A DNA stretch of 64,000 nt from Vibrio metoecus (lineage in GTDB: Bacteria; Pseudomonadota; Gammaproteobacteria; Enterobacterales; Vibrionaceae), in assembly GCF_000696385.1 (NCBI RefSeq), contig NZ_JJMN01000046.1, positions 186,001 through 250,000 on the forward strand. Reading direction: 5' to 3'. Positions 56,394-64,000 of the stretch are shown here, one piece after another. Both the position numbers and the translations under genes were made by a program. How positions within the stretch are numbered: position 1 is the first letter of the stretch; each line of letters opens with the position of its first letter. The notes beneath the pieces are model-generated. The model saw nothing but the letters and a program-made list of their open reading frames with translations, had not been told where the DNA came from and did not search any database.

Positions 56394-57800
56394 ATGTTCG
56401 CATCAAGTAACCTAAAGCTACTCGCCCTACTCGTATTTGGTGGATTTTTGTGGTTTATGCCCGTTCCCGAAGGGCTTGAACCGAAAGCATGGCAAATGAT
56501 GATCGTGTTTATTACCACGGTTCTCAGTTTAATTCTCGCTCCGTTACCTCTAGGAGCCATGGCACTGATGGGACTGTGCGCCACGGTGCTCCTCGGGATT
56601 TTACCGATCAAAGCAGCACTGTCTGGCTTCTCCGACCCCACCATTTGGATGATCGCCGCCGCCTTTTTTATTTCACGAGGCTTTATCAGTACCGGTTTTG
56701 GCCGCCGAGTCGGTTACTGGTTTATCTCCAAACTCGGCCACAACTCGCTTGGGTTAGCTTACGGCTTAGTGTTAACTGATTTGCTGTTCGCTCCCGCAAC
56801 ACCCAGCACCACCGCTCGCTGTGGGGGCATTATTGCGCCACTGTTTCGTTCGGTTGCCGCCGCCTACGATTCCGACCCCGAAAAAGGAACGCAAAACCGT
56901 ATCGGCGCCTTTCTGGTGCAATGTATTTTCCAATGCAATGCGATCACCTGTGCCATGTTCTTAACGTCAATGGCGGGCAATCCTCTCGCCGCAAAATTTG
57001 CTGCCGAGCAAGGCGTCACTATCACTTGGGGCGGCTGGGCTTTAGCCGCGATTGTCCCAGGGTTAGTTTGCTTATTCGTGATCCCATTGGCTATGTATAC
57101 CTTTTTCCCACCCGAGCTGAAGAAAACGCCTGAAATGCGCACCATCGCGAGCAAGAACCTCGCCGATATGGGAAAAATGAGTCGTGATGAATGGATGGTG
57201 TGCATCACTTTCCTTGGCATGGTAACGCTTTGGGTTTTAGGGCCGACACTGGGCATCCATGCAACCGTGACTGCGTTGATGGGTATGTTGTTCTTATTGT
57301 TAACTAAAGCCATCACGTGGGAGGCCGTATTAGGCGAGAAAGAAGCTTGGCACACCATCACTTGGTTTGCTGTATTAGTGATGATGGCGGGTGAACTGAA
57401 CAAGCTCGGATTTATCTCATGGTTTGGTGGCATGATTGGCGAGTCACTTGCCGGTTACGGTTGGATGGCGACATTAGGCATTTTGCTTCTGGTCTATTTC
57501 TACAGTCACTACCTTATGGCAAGTGCGATGGCTCATATCAGTGCGATGTATTCTGCCTTCCTTGCTATTGCGATTGCGGCCGGCGCACCGGCCATGCTCG
57601 CGGCGATTGTGCTCGGTATTTTCAGTAACTTGTATATGTCCACCACACACTACTCTTCTGGGCCTGCACCGATTTTGTTTGGTGCCGGTTTTCATAGCCT
57701 CAAGCAGTGGTGGAAGATTGGTTTTGTGTTCACGCTTATCGTCATCCCGATTTTCTTCTTCATCGGCGGAGCATGGTGGAAAGTGATCGGCTTGTGGTAA
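56394..57800 (+). CDS. DASS-family di-/tricarboxylate carrier (CitT-like)
   Basis: A 468-residue inner-membrane carrier of the divalent anion:Na+ symporter family. It starts MFASSNLKLLALLVFGGFLW and has about 12 spans. The first re-entrant motif region reads APATPSTTARCGGIIAPLF and the second MSTTHYSSGPAPILFGAGF; the THYSSGPAP form is that of the CitT/TtdT/2-oxoglutarate-malate branch, which exchange citrate, tartrate, succinate or malate. ATG 56394 follows GGAGG at 5 bases. It is divergent from a CitA/CitB-type two-component system, so induction by its own substrate is inferred. A terminator lies at 57843-57869. Confidence 0.9.
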   Translation: MFASSNLKLLALLVFGGFLWFMPVPEGLEPKAWQMMIVFITTVLSLILAPLPLGAMALMGLCATVLLGILPIKAALSGFSDPTIWMIAAAFFISRGFISTGFGRRVGYWFISKLGHNSLGLAYGLVLTDLLFAPATPSTTARCGGIIAPLFRSVAAAYDSDPEKGTQNRIGAFLVQCIFQCNAITCAMFLTSMAGNPLAAKFAAEQGVTITWGGWALAAIVPGLVCLFVIPLAMYTFFPPELKKTPEMRTIASKNLADMGKMSRDEWMVCITFLGMVTLWVLGPTLGIHATVTALMGMLFLLLTKAITWEAVLGEKEAWHTITWFAVLVMMAGELNKLGFISWFGGMIGESLAGYGWMATLGILLLVYFYSHYLMASAMAHISAMYSAFLAIAIAAGAPAMLAAIVLGIFSNLYMSTTHYSSGPAPILFGAGFHSLKQWWKIGFVFTLIVIPIFFFIGGAWWKVIGLW

Positions 57801-57842
57801 TGCGTTATAGGTAGGTGAATGTAGGGATTGATCTATCATGCC

Positions 57843-57869
57843 TAAGCCCGCGTTGAGCGGGCTTATTTT
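57843..57869. terminator. Terminator after the DASS carrier gene
   Basis: TAAGCCCGC (57843-57851) pairs with GCGGGCTTA (57857-57865) around GTTGA and is followed by TTTT. It overlaps the last codon of the convergent lipoprotein gene and may also end that transcript. Confidence 0.85.
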
Positions 57870-58264
57870 GCTTCAGACGATTGAGCGTTTTGGGGTTCTG
57901 CGTTGACTTTGACCCAATTATTGCTGAGATGGAACATGGCGCAAGCATTGCACGTCAGCACTTCGCCACCACCATGAATGGTCATTAATAAGTCATCTCG
58001 TTTTTCTTTAGAATTATTACGAACTTGGATCCGTAATGTACTTCCTTCCACAGAAAAAGGACGCTCCCATTTTTGCTGGGAAGAATGGATATACACCACT
58101 CCTTGGCGAAACTCCAACATGTCTTGATTGTGTGGATTATCGAACAAGCCATTGAAGGCTAAGGTCTCTCGATTAACAAAGTTTTCCAACTTTTCTTGGA
58201 AACACCCCCCAAGTAGCACCACGCTCACCATGAGGAAGACTCGTTGTAATTTCACCCAGTTCAT
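57863..58264 (-). CDS. Hypothetical lipoprotein
   Basis: A 133-residue lipoprotein of a family I do not recognise. It opens MNWVKLQRVFLMVSVVLLGG followed by the lipobox Cys (LLGGC). The mature part is beta-prone with QGVVYIHSSQQKWERPF and later EVLTCNACAMFHLSNNWVKV, where the CNAC pair could form a disulfide or bind a metal. It lies 10 bp past the ogt gene on the same strand, so it may be co-transcribed with the repair genes, though a repair role is unlikely for an envelope protein. Confidence 0.7.
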   Translation of the reverse strand: MNWVKLQRVFLMVSVVLLGGCFQEKLENFVNRETLAFNGLFDNPHNQDMLEFRQGVVYIHSSQQKWERPFSVEGSTLRIQVRNNSKEKRDDLLMTIHGGGEVLTCNACAMFHLSNNWVKVNAEPQNAQSSEAK

Positions 58265-58274
58265 AAAGTTATCC

Positions 58275-58748
58275 TTACTTTCGCTGCTCCAATTCCAGCA
58301 GAAAGGCTTTACGCTCTAAACCGCCAGCATAGCCGGTCAGTTTGCCACTTTTGCCAACGACTCGATGACAAGGAACAATGATCGAAATTGGGTTTTTACC
58401 ATTCGCCAACCCAACCGCTCTCACCGCCTTAGGATTACCGATCGCTTCTGCCAACTGCTGATAACTCCAGCTTTCTCCATAAGGAATCTTGCATAGTGCG
58501 TGCCAAACCGATTGCTGAAACGCAGTACCATTTGCAGCAAGAGGCAACTCAAATTGAGTACGCTGACCTGAAAAATACTCATCCAATTGTTGTATCGCGT
58601 TGTTAAGTATAGGACATTCTTCCGTATAGGTGCCTAAATGCTCAGGTTGAGTGGTTTGGGTGGTAAACCATACTCCAAGCAATCCCTGTTGATTGGCTTG
58701 TAGTGTTACGCGTCCAAGGACAGATTCATAGTAAGTAAAGTGGGTCAT
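58275..58748 (-). CDS. ogt: Methylated-DNA--protein-cysteine methyltransferase Ogt
   Basis: A 157-residue suicide repair protein that takes methyl groups off O6-methylguanine onto its own Cys. The active-site motif is IIVPCHRVVG, preceded by the helix-turn-helix region IPYGESWSYQQLAEAIGNPK and ANGKNP. The N-terminal part, MTHFTYYESVLGRVTLQANQ, is the usual Ogt-like domain. Its start codon abuts the stop of the Ada-AlkA fusion gene with no gap, so the two are translated as a unit. Confidence 0.94.
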   Translation of the reverse strand: MTHFTYYESVLGRVTLQANQQGLLGVWFTTQTTQPEHLGTYTEECPILNNAIQQLDEYFSGQRTQFELPLAANGTAFQQSVWHALCKIPYGESWSYQQLAEAIGNPKAVRAVGLANGKNPISIIVPCHRVVGKSGKLTGYAGGLERKAFLLELEQRK

Positions 58749-60107
58749 TTAATGGCTCCAACAATGGAAAGTTGCATAGCTACCCCAAGGGGCAACGGAT
58801 TCAGGCGTTAACTGCGGAAATGGTACCCGTGCTTTTTTGACCACTAAGTCACCAATTAAAAAACGGTCACTCTGCGATTCACCACGCAACAAAGCGTAAT
58901 CGACGGTCCATGGTCCAATTCCACTGAGTGATAACCAGTGCGAGGGAGAATCGACAGGGTGTTGAACAACATACTCGGCCAAACGTTTTAGCGTCTGTTT
59001 GCGGCGTTCCGGCATCCGTAAAAAGCTTAAATCATGTGCTTGAACTTGGTGAGGCGTCGGAAAATAGCGAGCAGCCCCTTCCCCGCCAGTCAATTGAGAC
59101 ACCAATACGTTGAGTTGCCCAATCGCCGCTTTCACCGAAACTTGCTGCCCCAGTACCGCACGAACGCCCGCCTCCCACGCATTCCAAACACCGGGAATGC
59201 GGATCCCTGAACGCAGCACTAACCCAGGTGCAACCTGCTCAAGTTGCGATTCTATCGTAATCAGATCGGCATCCAGATCAAACATTCGCCGCAACCGCGC
59301 AACCAAATGGCGCAAATCACTCAAATGTTCCATTTCGAACTCAATCTGTAAGTGGGATTCTTCTCGGCTTGCTTTAAACCAGCCTTTACCTTCACCCAGT
59401 ACAAAATGACGTTGGTAACTTTGTTCATCAACACGCTCTATACCGTCAATCGCCCGCAGACGATAAAAATCCAACATATGCATCCAGTCAAAGGGACCAC
59501 GAAACCCTAAGGTGAGTTGGTTACGTGACGGTAAGTTGGCCCGTTCACGCCGAACTTGCGTTGGCGTTAAACGGAATAGCTTTTGAAAAGCATCATTAAA
59601 ACGTCGAGTACTTTGAAACCCACTAGCATAAGCCACTTCGGTCACGGACATTCGGCTCGAATGCAGCAGCTGCTTGGCAAACATCAATTGTTGGATCTGG
59701 GCGTACTGTTTAGGTGGCATCCCTAAATGGCGCTGAAATAACTGCCGTAAATAGCGATCACTGATCCCTAATCGAGAAGCTAGCGCATCCAAATTTCCCT
59801 GTAACTCCCCTTGCTCAATCAGCTTCAAAGCCCGTAAAAACGTGGTTTCTGCCCCCTTCCAAGCCCACGAATGCGGCGCACTTTCCGGACGGCAACGCAA
59901 GCAAGGTCGGTACCCTGCCGAAACCGCCTGAGCTTGGGTGGTGAAATACTCCACATTCTCTTCTTTCGGCAGATTGGCGGGGCATATCGGGCGACAAAAA
60001 ATACCCGTGGTTTTCACTGCGACAAAAAAACGCCCATCAAAACGTGGATCACGACTCATCCTAGCTCTTTGATATTCTTCGGTATTAAACGAATTTGACA
60101 ATGCCAT
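58749..60107 (-). CDS. Ada-type regulator fused to AlkA 3-methyladenine DNA glycosylase
   Basis: A 452-residue fusion. Residues 1-80 are the Ada metal-binding N-domain with four Cys (GIFCRPICPANLP and YRPCLRCRPE), which senses methyl phosphotriesters in DNA. An AraC-type helix-turn-helix follows (LASRLGISDRYLRQLFQ, SVTEVAYASGFQSTRRFNDA). From about residue 190 it continues as AlkA: an N-domain (TLGFRGPFDWMHMLDFYRLR) and the HhH-GPD core with LSLSGIGPWTVDYALLR and the catalytic Asp in FLIGDLVVKK. It senses alkylation, activates transcription and excises damaged bases. ATG 60105-60107 follows GGAG at 8 bases. It is followed directly by ogt. Confidence 0.93.
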   Translation of the reverse strand: MALSNSFNTEEYQRARMSRDPRFDGRFFVAVKTTGIFCRPICPANLPKEENVEYFTTQAQAVSAGYRPCLRCRPESAPHSWAWKGAETTFLRALKLIEQGELQGNLDALASRLGISDRYLRQLFQRHLGMPPKQYAQIQQLMFAKQLLHSSRMSVTEVAYASGFQSTRRFNDAFQKLFRLTPTQVRRERANLPSRNQLTLGFRGPFDWMHMLDFYRLRAIDGIERVDEQSYQRHFVLGEGKGWFKASREESHLQIEFEMEHLSDLRHLVARLRRMFDLDADLITIESQLEQVAPGLVLRSGIRIPGVWNAWEAGVRAVLGQQVSVKAAIGQLNVLVSQLTGGEGAARYFPTPHQVQAHDLSFLRMPERRKQTLKRLAEYVVQHPVDSPSHWLSLSGIGPWTVDYALLRGESQSDRFLIGDLVVKKARVPFPQLTPESVAPWGSYATFHCWSH

Positions 60108-60376
60108 GGTGCGCTCTCCCTGTGCTTTCTTATTCAAAGTCTACGGGCTTTTGCTGACTACGCTAGCCATTTTCGGAACTCAATGCCGAGATCTTACCCA
60201 AAAGTTCCTTCAATAATTTTGAACAAGAACATCAGCCTCCCCTGATTATATTGCCAATCATCATCCAATAAACTTCATTCCATCAACCATACAGACCATT
60301 TTGGTCATTCAAAAATTTCAACCCAATTGCTCGTTAGCGACTTTCAGCAGAATGGGCAACACTATAGGATTTAATC

Positions 60377-60815
60377 ATGCGTACTGTATTGAAAACCGTT
60401 TTAACTTCACCAAGTTCTTGGGCTCCACTGGCGTTGCGTCTTCCTTTAGCCATCATTTTTATGGCGCACGGTGCACAGTAAATTGTTTGGTTGGTTCGGT
60501 GGTTACGGCTTAGAAGGCACTGGTCAATGGATGGCATCGATTGGTTTAGAACCTGGCGTTGCGATGGCTTTCTTAGCGGGTAGTGGCGAGTTCTTCGGTG
60601 GTTTGGCGATTTTGCTAGGCCTACTGACTCGACCAGCCGCTCTAGTACTGTCAGTGACTATGCTCGTCGCCATCTTCAGTGTGCATTTCAGTAGCGGCTT
60701 GTTCTTAGCTAATGGCGGTTACGAATTTGGCTTAGCGCTTCTCGCTGGCTCAGTTTCTCTACTTATCTCAGGTGCAGGCCGTTTAAGCGTGGATAACTGG
60801 TTAGCACAACGTTAA
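60377..60815 (+). pseudogene. DoxX-family membrane protein, frame interrupted once
   Basis: Removing one T at 60479 joins MRTVLKTVLTSPSSWAPLAL and LPLAIIFMAHGAQ to KLFGWFGGYGLEGTGQWMAS, giving about 145 residues with four membrane spans, the usual size and order for DoxX. Characteristic pieces are FMAHGAQKLFGWFGG and GSGEFFGGLAILLGLLTRPA, and FSSGLFLANGGYEFGLALL. Relatives may act with thioredoxin-like partners in oxidative stress or carry quinol-linked activity; the role is not defined. As written, translation stops after 34 residues. A perfect 15-bp terminator follows. Confidence 0.82.
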
Positions 60816-60834
60816 TCGCCTCTTCCTGAGCATG

Positions 60835-60871
60835 AAAAAGAGGGAATCGTCTCTATCGATTCCCTCTTTTT
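60835..60871. terminator. Perfect terminator between doxX and hdfR
   Basis: AAAAAGAGGGAATCG (60835-60849) and CGATTCCCTCTTTTT (60857-60871) are perfect 15-bp inverted repeats around TCTCTAT. The U-rich end serves the plus strand, and A-tracts on the other side let it serve the convergent hdfR too. Confidence 0.92.
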
Positions 60872-60908
60872 CTTTCAAACCGCACCTCGATGATGAAAAA
60901 CATCGGTT

Positions 60909-61787
60909 CTAGATAGACTTATCCAGCGTTCGTACCGTTAACAGCGGGTCGAGCGTCTTCATTAGCTTCTCAACTTGAACAATCGCTTCTATTGATGAGC
61001 TATTTTTGCGATAGCTCAGGTACAAAGGACGTTGCCACTCATTGACCTCAGACACTTGATACAACAGCCCAGATTCAAGCATAGGTTGCACCATGGTTTG
61101 CGGTAAGTAGGCACTTCCTCCTTTCTCAAGAATGAAATCGAGCGCAATTCTCGCGGTCGAAGTTCTCAAAAAGGGCGCAGGCGCTTTAGGGTGGCGATCC
61201 GTATGTTCTGAGGCAAAGCGTGCGCCCCAATCAACATAAACATAGCGATTTTCAAATACACTATCGGCATCGTCAGGACGAGTGGAAACCAGAACCAGAA
61301 CCAAATCGGCCACTTTTTTGCACTGCAGTTCTTCTGCCTTAATCGGATCCAGTGCAAAGGCCATATCTAAGGTTCGCTCAAGCAAGCCGCGATTCAGTTG
61401 CTCTCGCCCCATCACTTCCGCCAAAAATCCGTAACCTTCAAACGTGTCGGTGATCCGGCTTAAACAATGCTGTAAATACGCATCCCAAATGTTTGGCGTA
61501 CCGCCCAACGTGAGCTGCAACGCTTTACCGCTTTCAAGCGATAATTCAAATTTCGCCTGTTGTAGCGTCGCCACCATGACTTCGGCATACCCCACCAAAC
61601 GCTCGCCCGCAGAGGTTAATTTGATGTTGTTTCGATCACGGGTAAACAGCTGAGCATCGAAGTGGTTTTCAAGCTGTTTAATGCGTGCGCTCACCGCCGC
61701 CTGAGTTAAATACAGATTTTCAGCAGCACGACCAAAGTGGCGGACTTTGGCCAGTTCAAGAAAGGTGCGAAAGACTTTTACGTCCAT
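60909..61787 (-). CDS. hdfR: LysR-family regulator HdfR
   Basis: A 292-residue LysR-type regulator. It opens MDVKVFRTFLELAKVRHFGR and the helix-turn-helix region is AAENLYLTQAAVSARIKQLE. The rest is the periplasmic-binding-like effector domain (LTLGGTPNIWDAYLQHCLSR, LVLVLVSTRPDDADSVF). Sequence and position next to maoP match HdfR of enterobacteria, known as a repressor of flhDC and of its own region. ATG 61785-61787 follows AGAGGAAAC. It is divergent from maoP; the 150-bp gap between should contain its binding site. Confidence 0.88.
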   Translation of the reverse strand: MDVKVFRTFLELAKVRHFGRAAENLYLTQAAVSARIKQLENHFDAQLFTRDRNNIKLTSAGERLVGYAEVMVATLQQAKFELSLESGKALQLTLGGTPNIWDAYLQHCLSRITDTFEGYGFLAEVMGREQLNRGLLERTLDMAFALDPIKAEELQCKKVADLVLVLVSTRPDDADSVFENRYVYVDWGARFASEHTDRHPKAPAPFLRTSTARIALDFILEKGGSAYLPQTMVQPMLESGLLYQVSEVNEWQRPLYLSYRKNSSSIEAIVQVEKLMKTLDPLLTVRTLDKSI

Positions 61788-61937
61788 ATAGTTTCCTCTG
61801 ATGTTACCCGTGAAGATTAACAAGTAAGAAGTATTATGACGATAAAAAATTTTTGTTTTTCTTTTCCGAAGATTACGCCTAACTTTCGCCGTAACCCACG
61901 GTTACACGGTGGTTGAACATATTCACACGAGGTTGAC

Positions 61938-62297
61938 ATGTCTGAGACAGCATTTCGTCAAGGAAAAAAACGTTTTTTCGATACTAAGAAGTTCCCAAGA
62001 GGCTTTGCTAAGTCTGGAGATTTTACTCTGGCAGAAGAGAATATCCTAACTCAGTACGGCGACACTATGCTCAGTTTGGAAAGTGGTGAGTTACAGCCCG
62101 AAAATGCGGAAGAAGCGCATTTTTTAAAAGCGCTGGAAAACCCAGAATTGGCAGAGAGCAAGTTAGAAAAAGCTTGGTTGAAATACACCCGTTTGGCACG
62201 TGGTCGCAAGCGTTTCCATACGCTGAATGGCCGCAACAAGCCAGATGGTGTTGAAGATTACACCGATGATGAGCCAAGCTTGACTGAGGAAGATTAA
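61938..62297 (+). CDS. maoP: MaoP (DUF413/YifE), chromosome macrodomain protein
   Basis: A 119-residue acidic/basic protein of the DUF413 family. It contains KKRFFDTKKFPRGFAKSGDF, the family opening, then LEKAWLKYTRLARGRKRFHT and a C-terminal acidic tail ending EDYTDDEPSLTEED, matching E. coli YifE/MaoP closely. MaoP works with the maoS site to organise the Ori macrodomain in E. coli; here the role is carried over by homology. The hdfR-maoP divergent pair is the same as in enterobacteria. A two-part terminator follows at about 62308-62371. Confidence 0.88.
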   Translation: MSETAFRQGKKRFFDTKKFPRGFAKSGDFTLAEENILTQYGDTMLSLESGELQPENAEEAHFLKALENPELAESKLEKAWLKYTRLARGRKRFHTLNGRNKPDGVEDYTDDEPSLTEED

Positions 62298-62345
62298 TCC
62301 CTCCTGCGGGCTACATGACTCATTTGTAGCCCATCTGGCATGGAT

Positions 62346-62371
62346 GGACGTGATTTTTTACGTCCCTTTTT
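62346..62371 (+). terminator. Intrinsic terminator after maoP
   Basis: GGACGT (62346-62351) pairs with ACGTCC (62360-62365) around GATTTTTT and is followed by CTTTTT. A second stem just before it pairs GGGCTACA (62308-62315) with TGTAGCCC (62325-62332). Confidence 0.75.
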
Positions 62372-62380
62372 GGGGGAAAG

Positions 62381-64000
62381 ATGCCCAACCCAGTTTCTAC
62401 TCTTTATTCTCTTGAAGAGATGTTATCGCTCATCCAGCGAGAGCAGCCTTTTGCGGGAGAACTCGAATCCGCTGGCTGTTTCATCAAGATAGAAAATTAT
62501 CTTCCTGTGGTGTGTACCGCCATCCATGCAGGAAGCCGTTTGCGTGATGACCTGCTCAAGCAGTGTCAGCTCAGTAAAACTGAACGCAATCTTGAAGAAG
62601 CGCCATACACTGATCAATTTATCGCCTCTCAACCCATCACCTTATGTGGTCTTGACTCTCGCTTCGAATACGATTTAAACCGCGCTAAAACCCTCAGTAC
62701 CCGCTATAAATCGGCGTGGAATCGTCCGTTGAGTGATAAACAGCGTACCGAAAGCCATCGTAAGCACAGTGCGTTTTACCAACTCTATGAAGCCCTGATC
62801 CGCAAACTTGAAGCGATGCATGGCATGGTGATTGTGTTTGATATGTACGCTTACAACTATAAACAGCTGGGTGAGAAACCCACTCCAGTGTTTAACGTAG
62901 GTACCGCACAAATCGACATGCAACGTTGGGGCTCAGTGGTCAAACGTTTCTGTGCTGAATTGAGCAAAATACAGCTGCCCCATATCGAAAATAAAACCGA
63001 GATCAACGCAGTATTTGAAGGCCGTGGCTATCTGATCGCTCATACTAACGCCCATTTTGACCGCACTTTGGTATTACCGACCGAAGTGAAAAAAGTCTTT
63101 ATGGAAGAAGATACCGGCACAGTTTATCCCTTAGTATTGAATGCGCTATGCAGTGGCCTCAAAGGTGCACTCAGTCAAACCAGCGCGTATTTTCAGCGCC
63201 GACATAATCGCCGCCGGATCAGCAAAGCCAAAATGCTTGGCTCATCCATCGAGCCCGCGATTTTGAGTATTGATGATGCGCTATCCAAACTGACTCGCAA
63301 AGTTGAAACGCTCAAGTACGTCAACCCAACCAATATCAATATTGAGCAGAAGCGTTTTGAAGCGGCACCTAGCCGCTACAAACCCGAGTTTCGCTACAAA
63401 CAGCTGCCGATCAACGCCAATGAATTTAAACAGCAACTGTATCAACTGCCGATAGAGACTATTTCCGATCCTGACTTAAAGCAGCTATACAGCTCCATGG
63501 TGGATAAGCTGAGCGAAAAGATCGACCTACTGACGAGCATCGGTCAAGAGTCTTTCTTGTACAACTCGCTGCGCTTTTATGGTCGACCGAATCGCACAGC
63601 AATAGAAAATGCTAAGTTTCTGCTGTATGCCAAAACGCTCCCCGAAGATAAAGGTCAACTGTATAACGCAGATCAAGCCGCTGAAATCATGCTGAAAAAG
63701 GCGCAGGAATGGGGGATGCACTGCCATATCACTCCAACAGCCTCGCTAGCCGCACGCGCGATGGTAAGCGGTAAAAAACCACCGACTTTGTATCTCAACA
63801 GCAAAGTGATGTATTCACATGCCGAGATACAACGCCTTATCCAGCATGAAATTGGTGTGCACTTAGCTACCACGTTCAATGGTCGGATGCAGCCTCTGCG
63901 AGTGTTTTCGATTGGCCTACCAGGAGCAACGGAATCACAAGAGGGCTTGGCCATTTTAGCGGAGTACAAAGCGGGTTATATGTCGCATGAGCGGCTCAAA
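62381..64000 (+). CDS. QEGLA-motif (DUF1704) metalloprotease-like protein, runs off right edge
   Basis: An open frame from ATG 62381, preceded by GGGGGAAAG, stays open to the end of the window (540 codons). It begins MPNPVSTLYSLEEMLSLIQR; the first half (FRFEYDLNRAKT-type segment near residue 95 and AMHGMVIVFDMYAYNYKQLG) resembles an N-formylglutamate amidohydrolase-like domain. The second half is DUF1704: RLIQHEIGVHLATTFNGR carries a putative HExxH-type zinc site (HEIGVH), followed by PGATESQEGLAILAEYK with the QEGLA motif that names the family; the Glu there is the likely third ligand. Relatives include the tyrosine carboxypeptidase-like MATCAP group. The substrate in bacteria is unknown to me. 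It lies 10 bp past the maoP terminator. Confidence 0.8.
   Translation, partial: MPNPVSTLYSLEEMLSLIQREQPFAGELESAGCFIKIENYLPVVCTAIHAGSRLRDDLLKQCQLSKTERNLEEAPYTDQFIASQPITLCGLDSRFEYDLNRAKTLSTRYKSAWNRPLSDKQRTESHRKHSAFYQLYEALIRKLEAMHGMVIVFDMYAYNYKQLGEKPTPVFNVGTAQIDMQRWGSVVKRFCAELSKIQLPHIENKTEINAVFEGRGYLIAHTNAHFDRTLVLPTEVKKVFMEEDTGTVYPLVLNALCSGLKGALSQTSAYFQRRHNRRRISKAKMLGSSIEPAILSIDDALSKLTRKVETLKYVNPTNINIEQKRFEAAPSRYKPEFRYKQLPINANEFKQQLYQLPIETISDPDLKQLYSSMVDKLSEKIDLLTSIGQESFLYNSLRFYGRPNRTAIENAKFLLYAKTLPEDKGQLYNADQAAEIMLKKAQEWGMHCHITPTASLAARAMVSGKKPPTLYLNSKVMYSHAEIQRLIQHEIGVHLATTFNGRMQPLRVFSIGLPGATESQEGLAILAEYKAGYMSHERLK

Noticed and set aside
1..64000. tRNA, rRNA, IS elements, CRISPR arrays, prophage or integron sites
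   Set aside because: No cloverleaf-like sequence, transposase, repeat-spacer series, integrase or attC-like repeat was seen in reading both strands.

Overview
The window comes from a Vibrio of the V. cholerae group (V. cholerae or a very close relative such as V. metoecus or V. mimicus) and most likely from the second chromosome. The protein sequences and the gene order of the large type VI secretion (T6SS) cluster and the adjoining rbs operon match what I know of that lineage. A few VipA and VipB residues differ from the form I remember for pandemic V. cholerae, so I do not claim a particular strain.

Layout. 1-389: start of a PAS-domain protein running off the left edge. 520-6487 (minus): complete ribose operon rbsDACBKR, with a perfect 18-bp RbsR-type operator and a likely CRP site upstream. 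6769-7029: small lipoprotein with two DUF3012 repeats. 7177-33670 (minus): the T6SS large cluster, read from PAAR through a Sel1-type protein, VipA/VipB sheath, baseplate (TssE, VasA, VasB, VasE), Fha, membrane complex (VasD, VasF, VasK), ClpV, sigma-54 activator VasH, VasI, VasJ and VasL to VgrG with a C-terminal GH19-like lysozyme effector, then two periplasmic immunity candidates. 34264-48237: long RluA-family pseudouridine synthase, SulP transporter, HAD phosphatase, CSS-EAL phosphodiesterase, rhodanese, soluble CZB chemoreceptor, Gfo/Idh oxidoreductase, pncB/nrtR NAD-salvage pair, a hydrolase, a UPF0251 regulator and a DUF218 protein. 48238-57800: transport block with a DMT exporter, a dicarboxylate/glutamate symporter, YjiGH, NhaD, a CitAB/DcuSR-type two-component system and the DASS carrier it probably controls. 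57863-60107: alkylation-repair genes (Ada-AlkA fusion, Ogt) with a lipoprotein. 60377-64000: DoxX protein, HdfR, MaoP and the start of a QEGLA-motif metalloprotease-like protein.

Reading-frame quality. Eight genes (vgrG, vasL, vasH, the Sel1 gene, the RluA-type gene, the EAL gene, nhaD, doxX) are interrupted by small indels, mostly extra bases in or beside short homopolymers. rbsA carries three extra bases within 13 bp that cancel out. Because unrelated conserved genes are hit in the same way, sequencing or assembly error is the simplest explanation, though real decay of T6SS genes cannot be excluded from sequence alone. These genes are entered as frameshifted spans.

Most noteworthy: the AT-rich effector/immunity module grafted on the end of vgrG (about 7180-8860); two matching 22-bp dyads 41 bp apart upstream of the T6SS operon; a folded leader with two exclusive pairings before nhaD; and a possible small RNA with an anti-Shine-Dalgarno loop at 46227-46353. 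I saw no tRNA, rRNA, IS element or CRISPR array.
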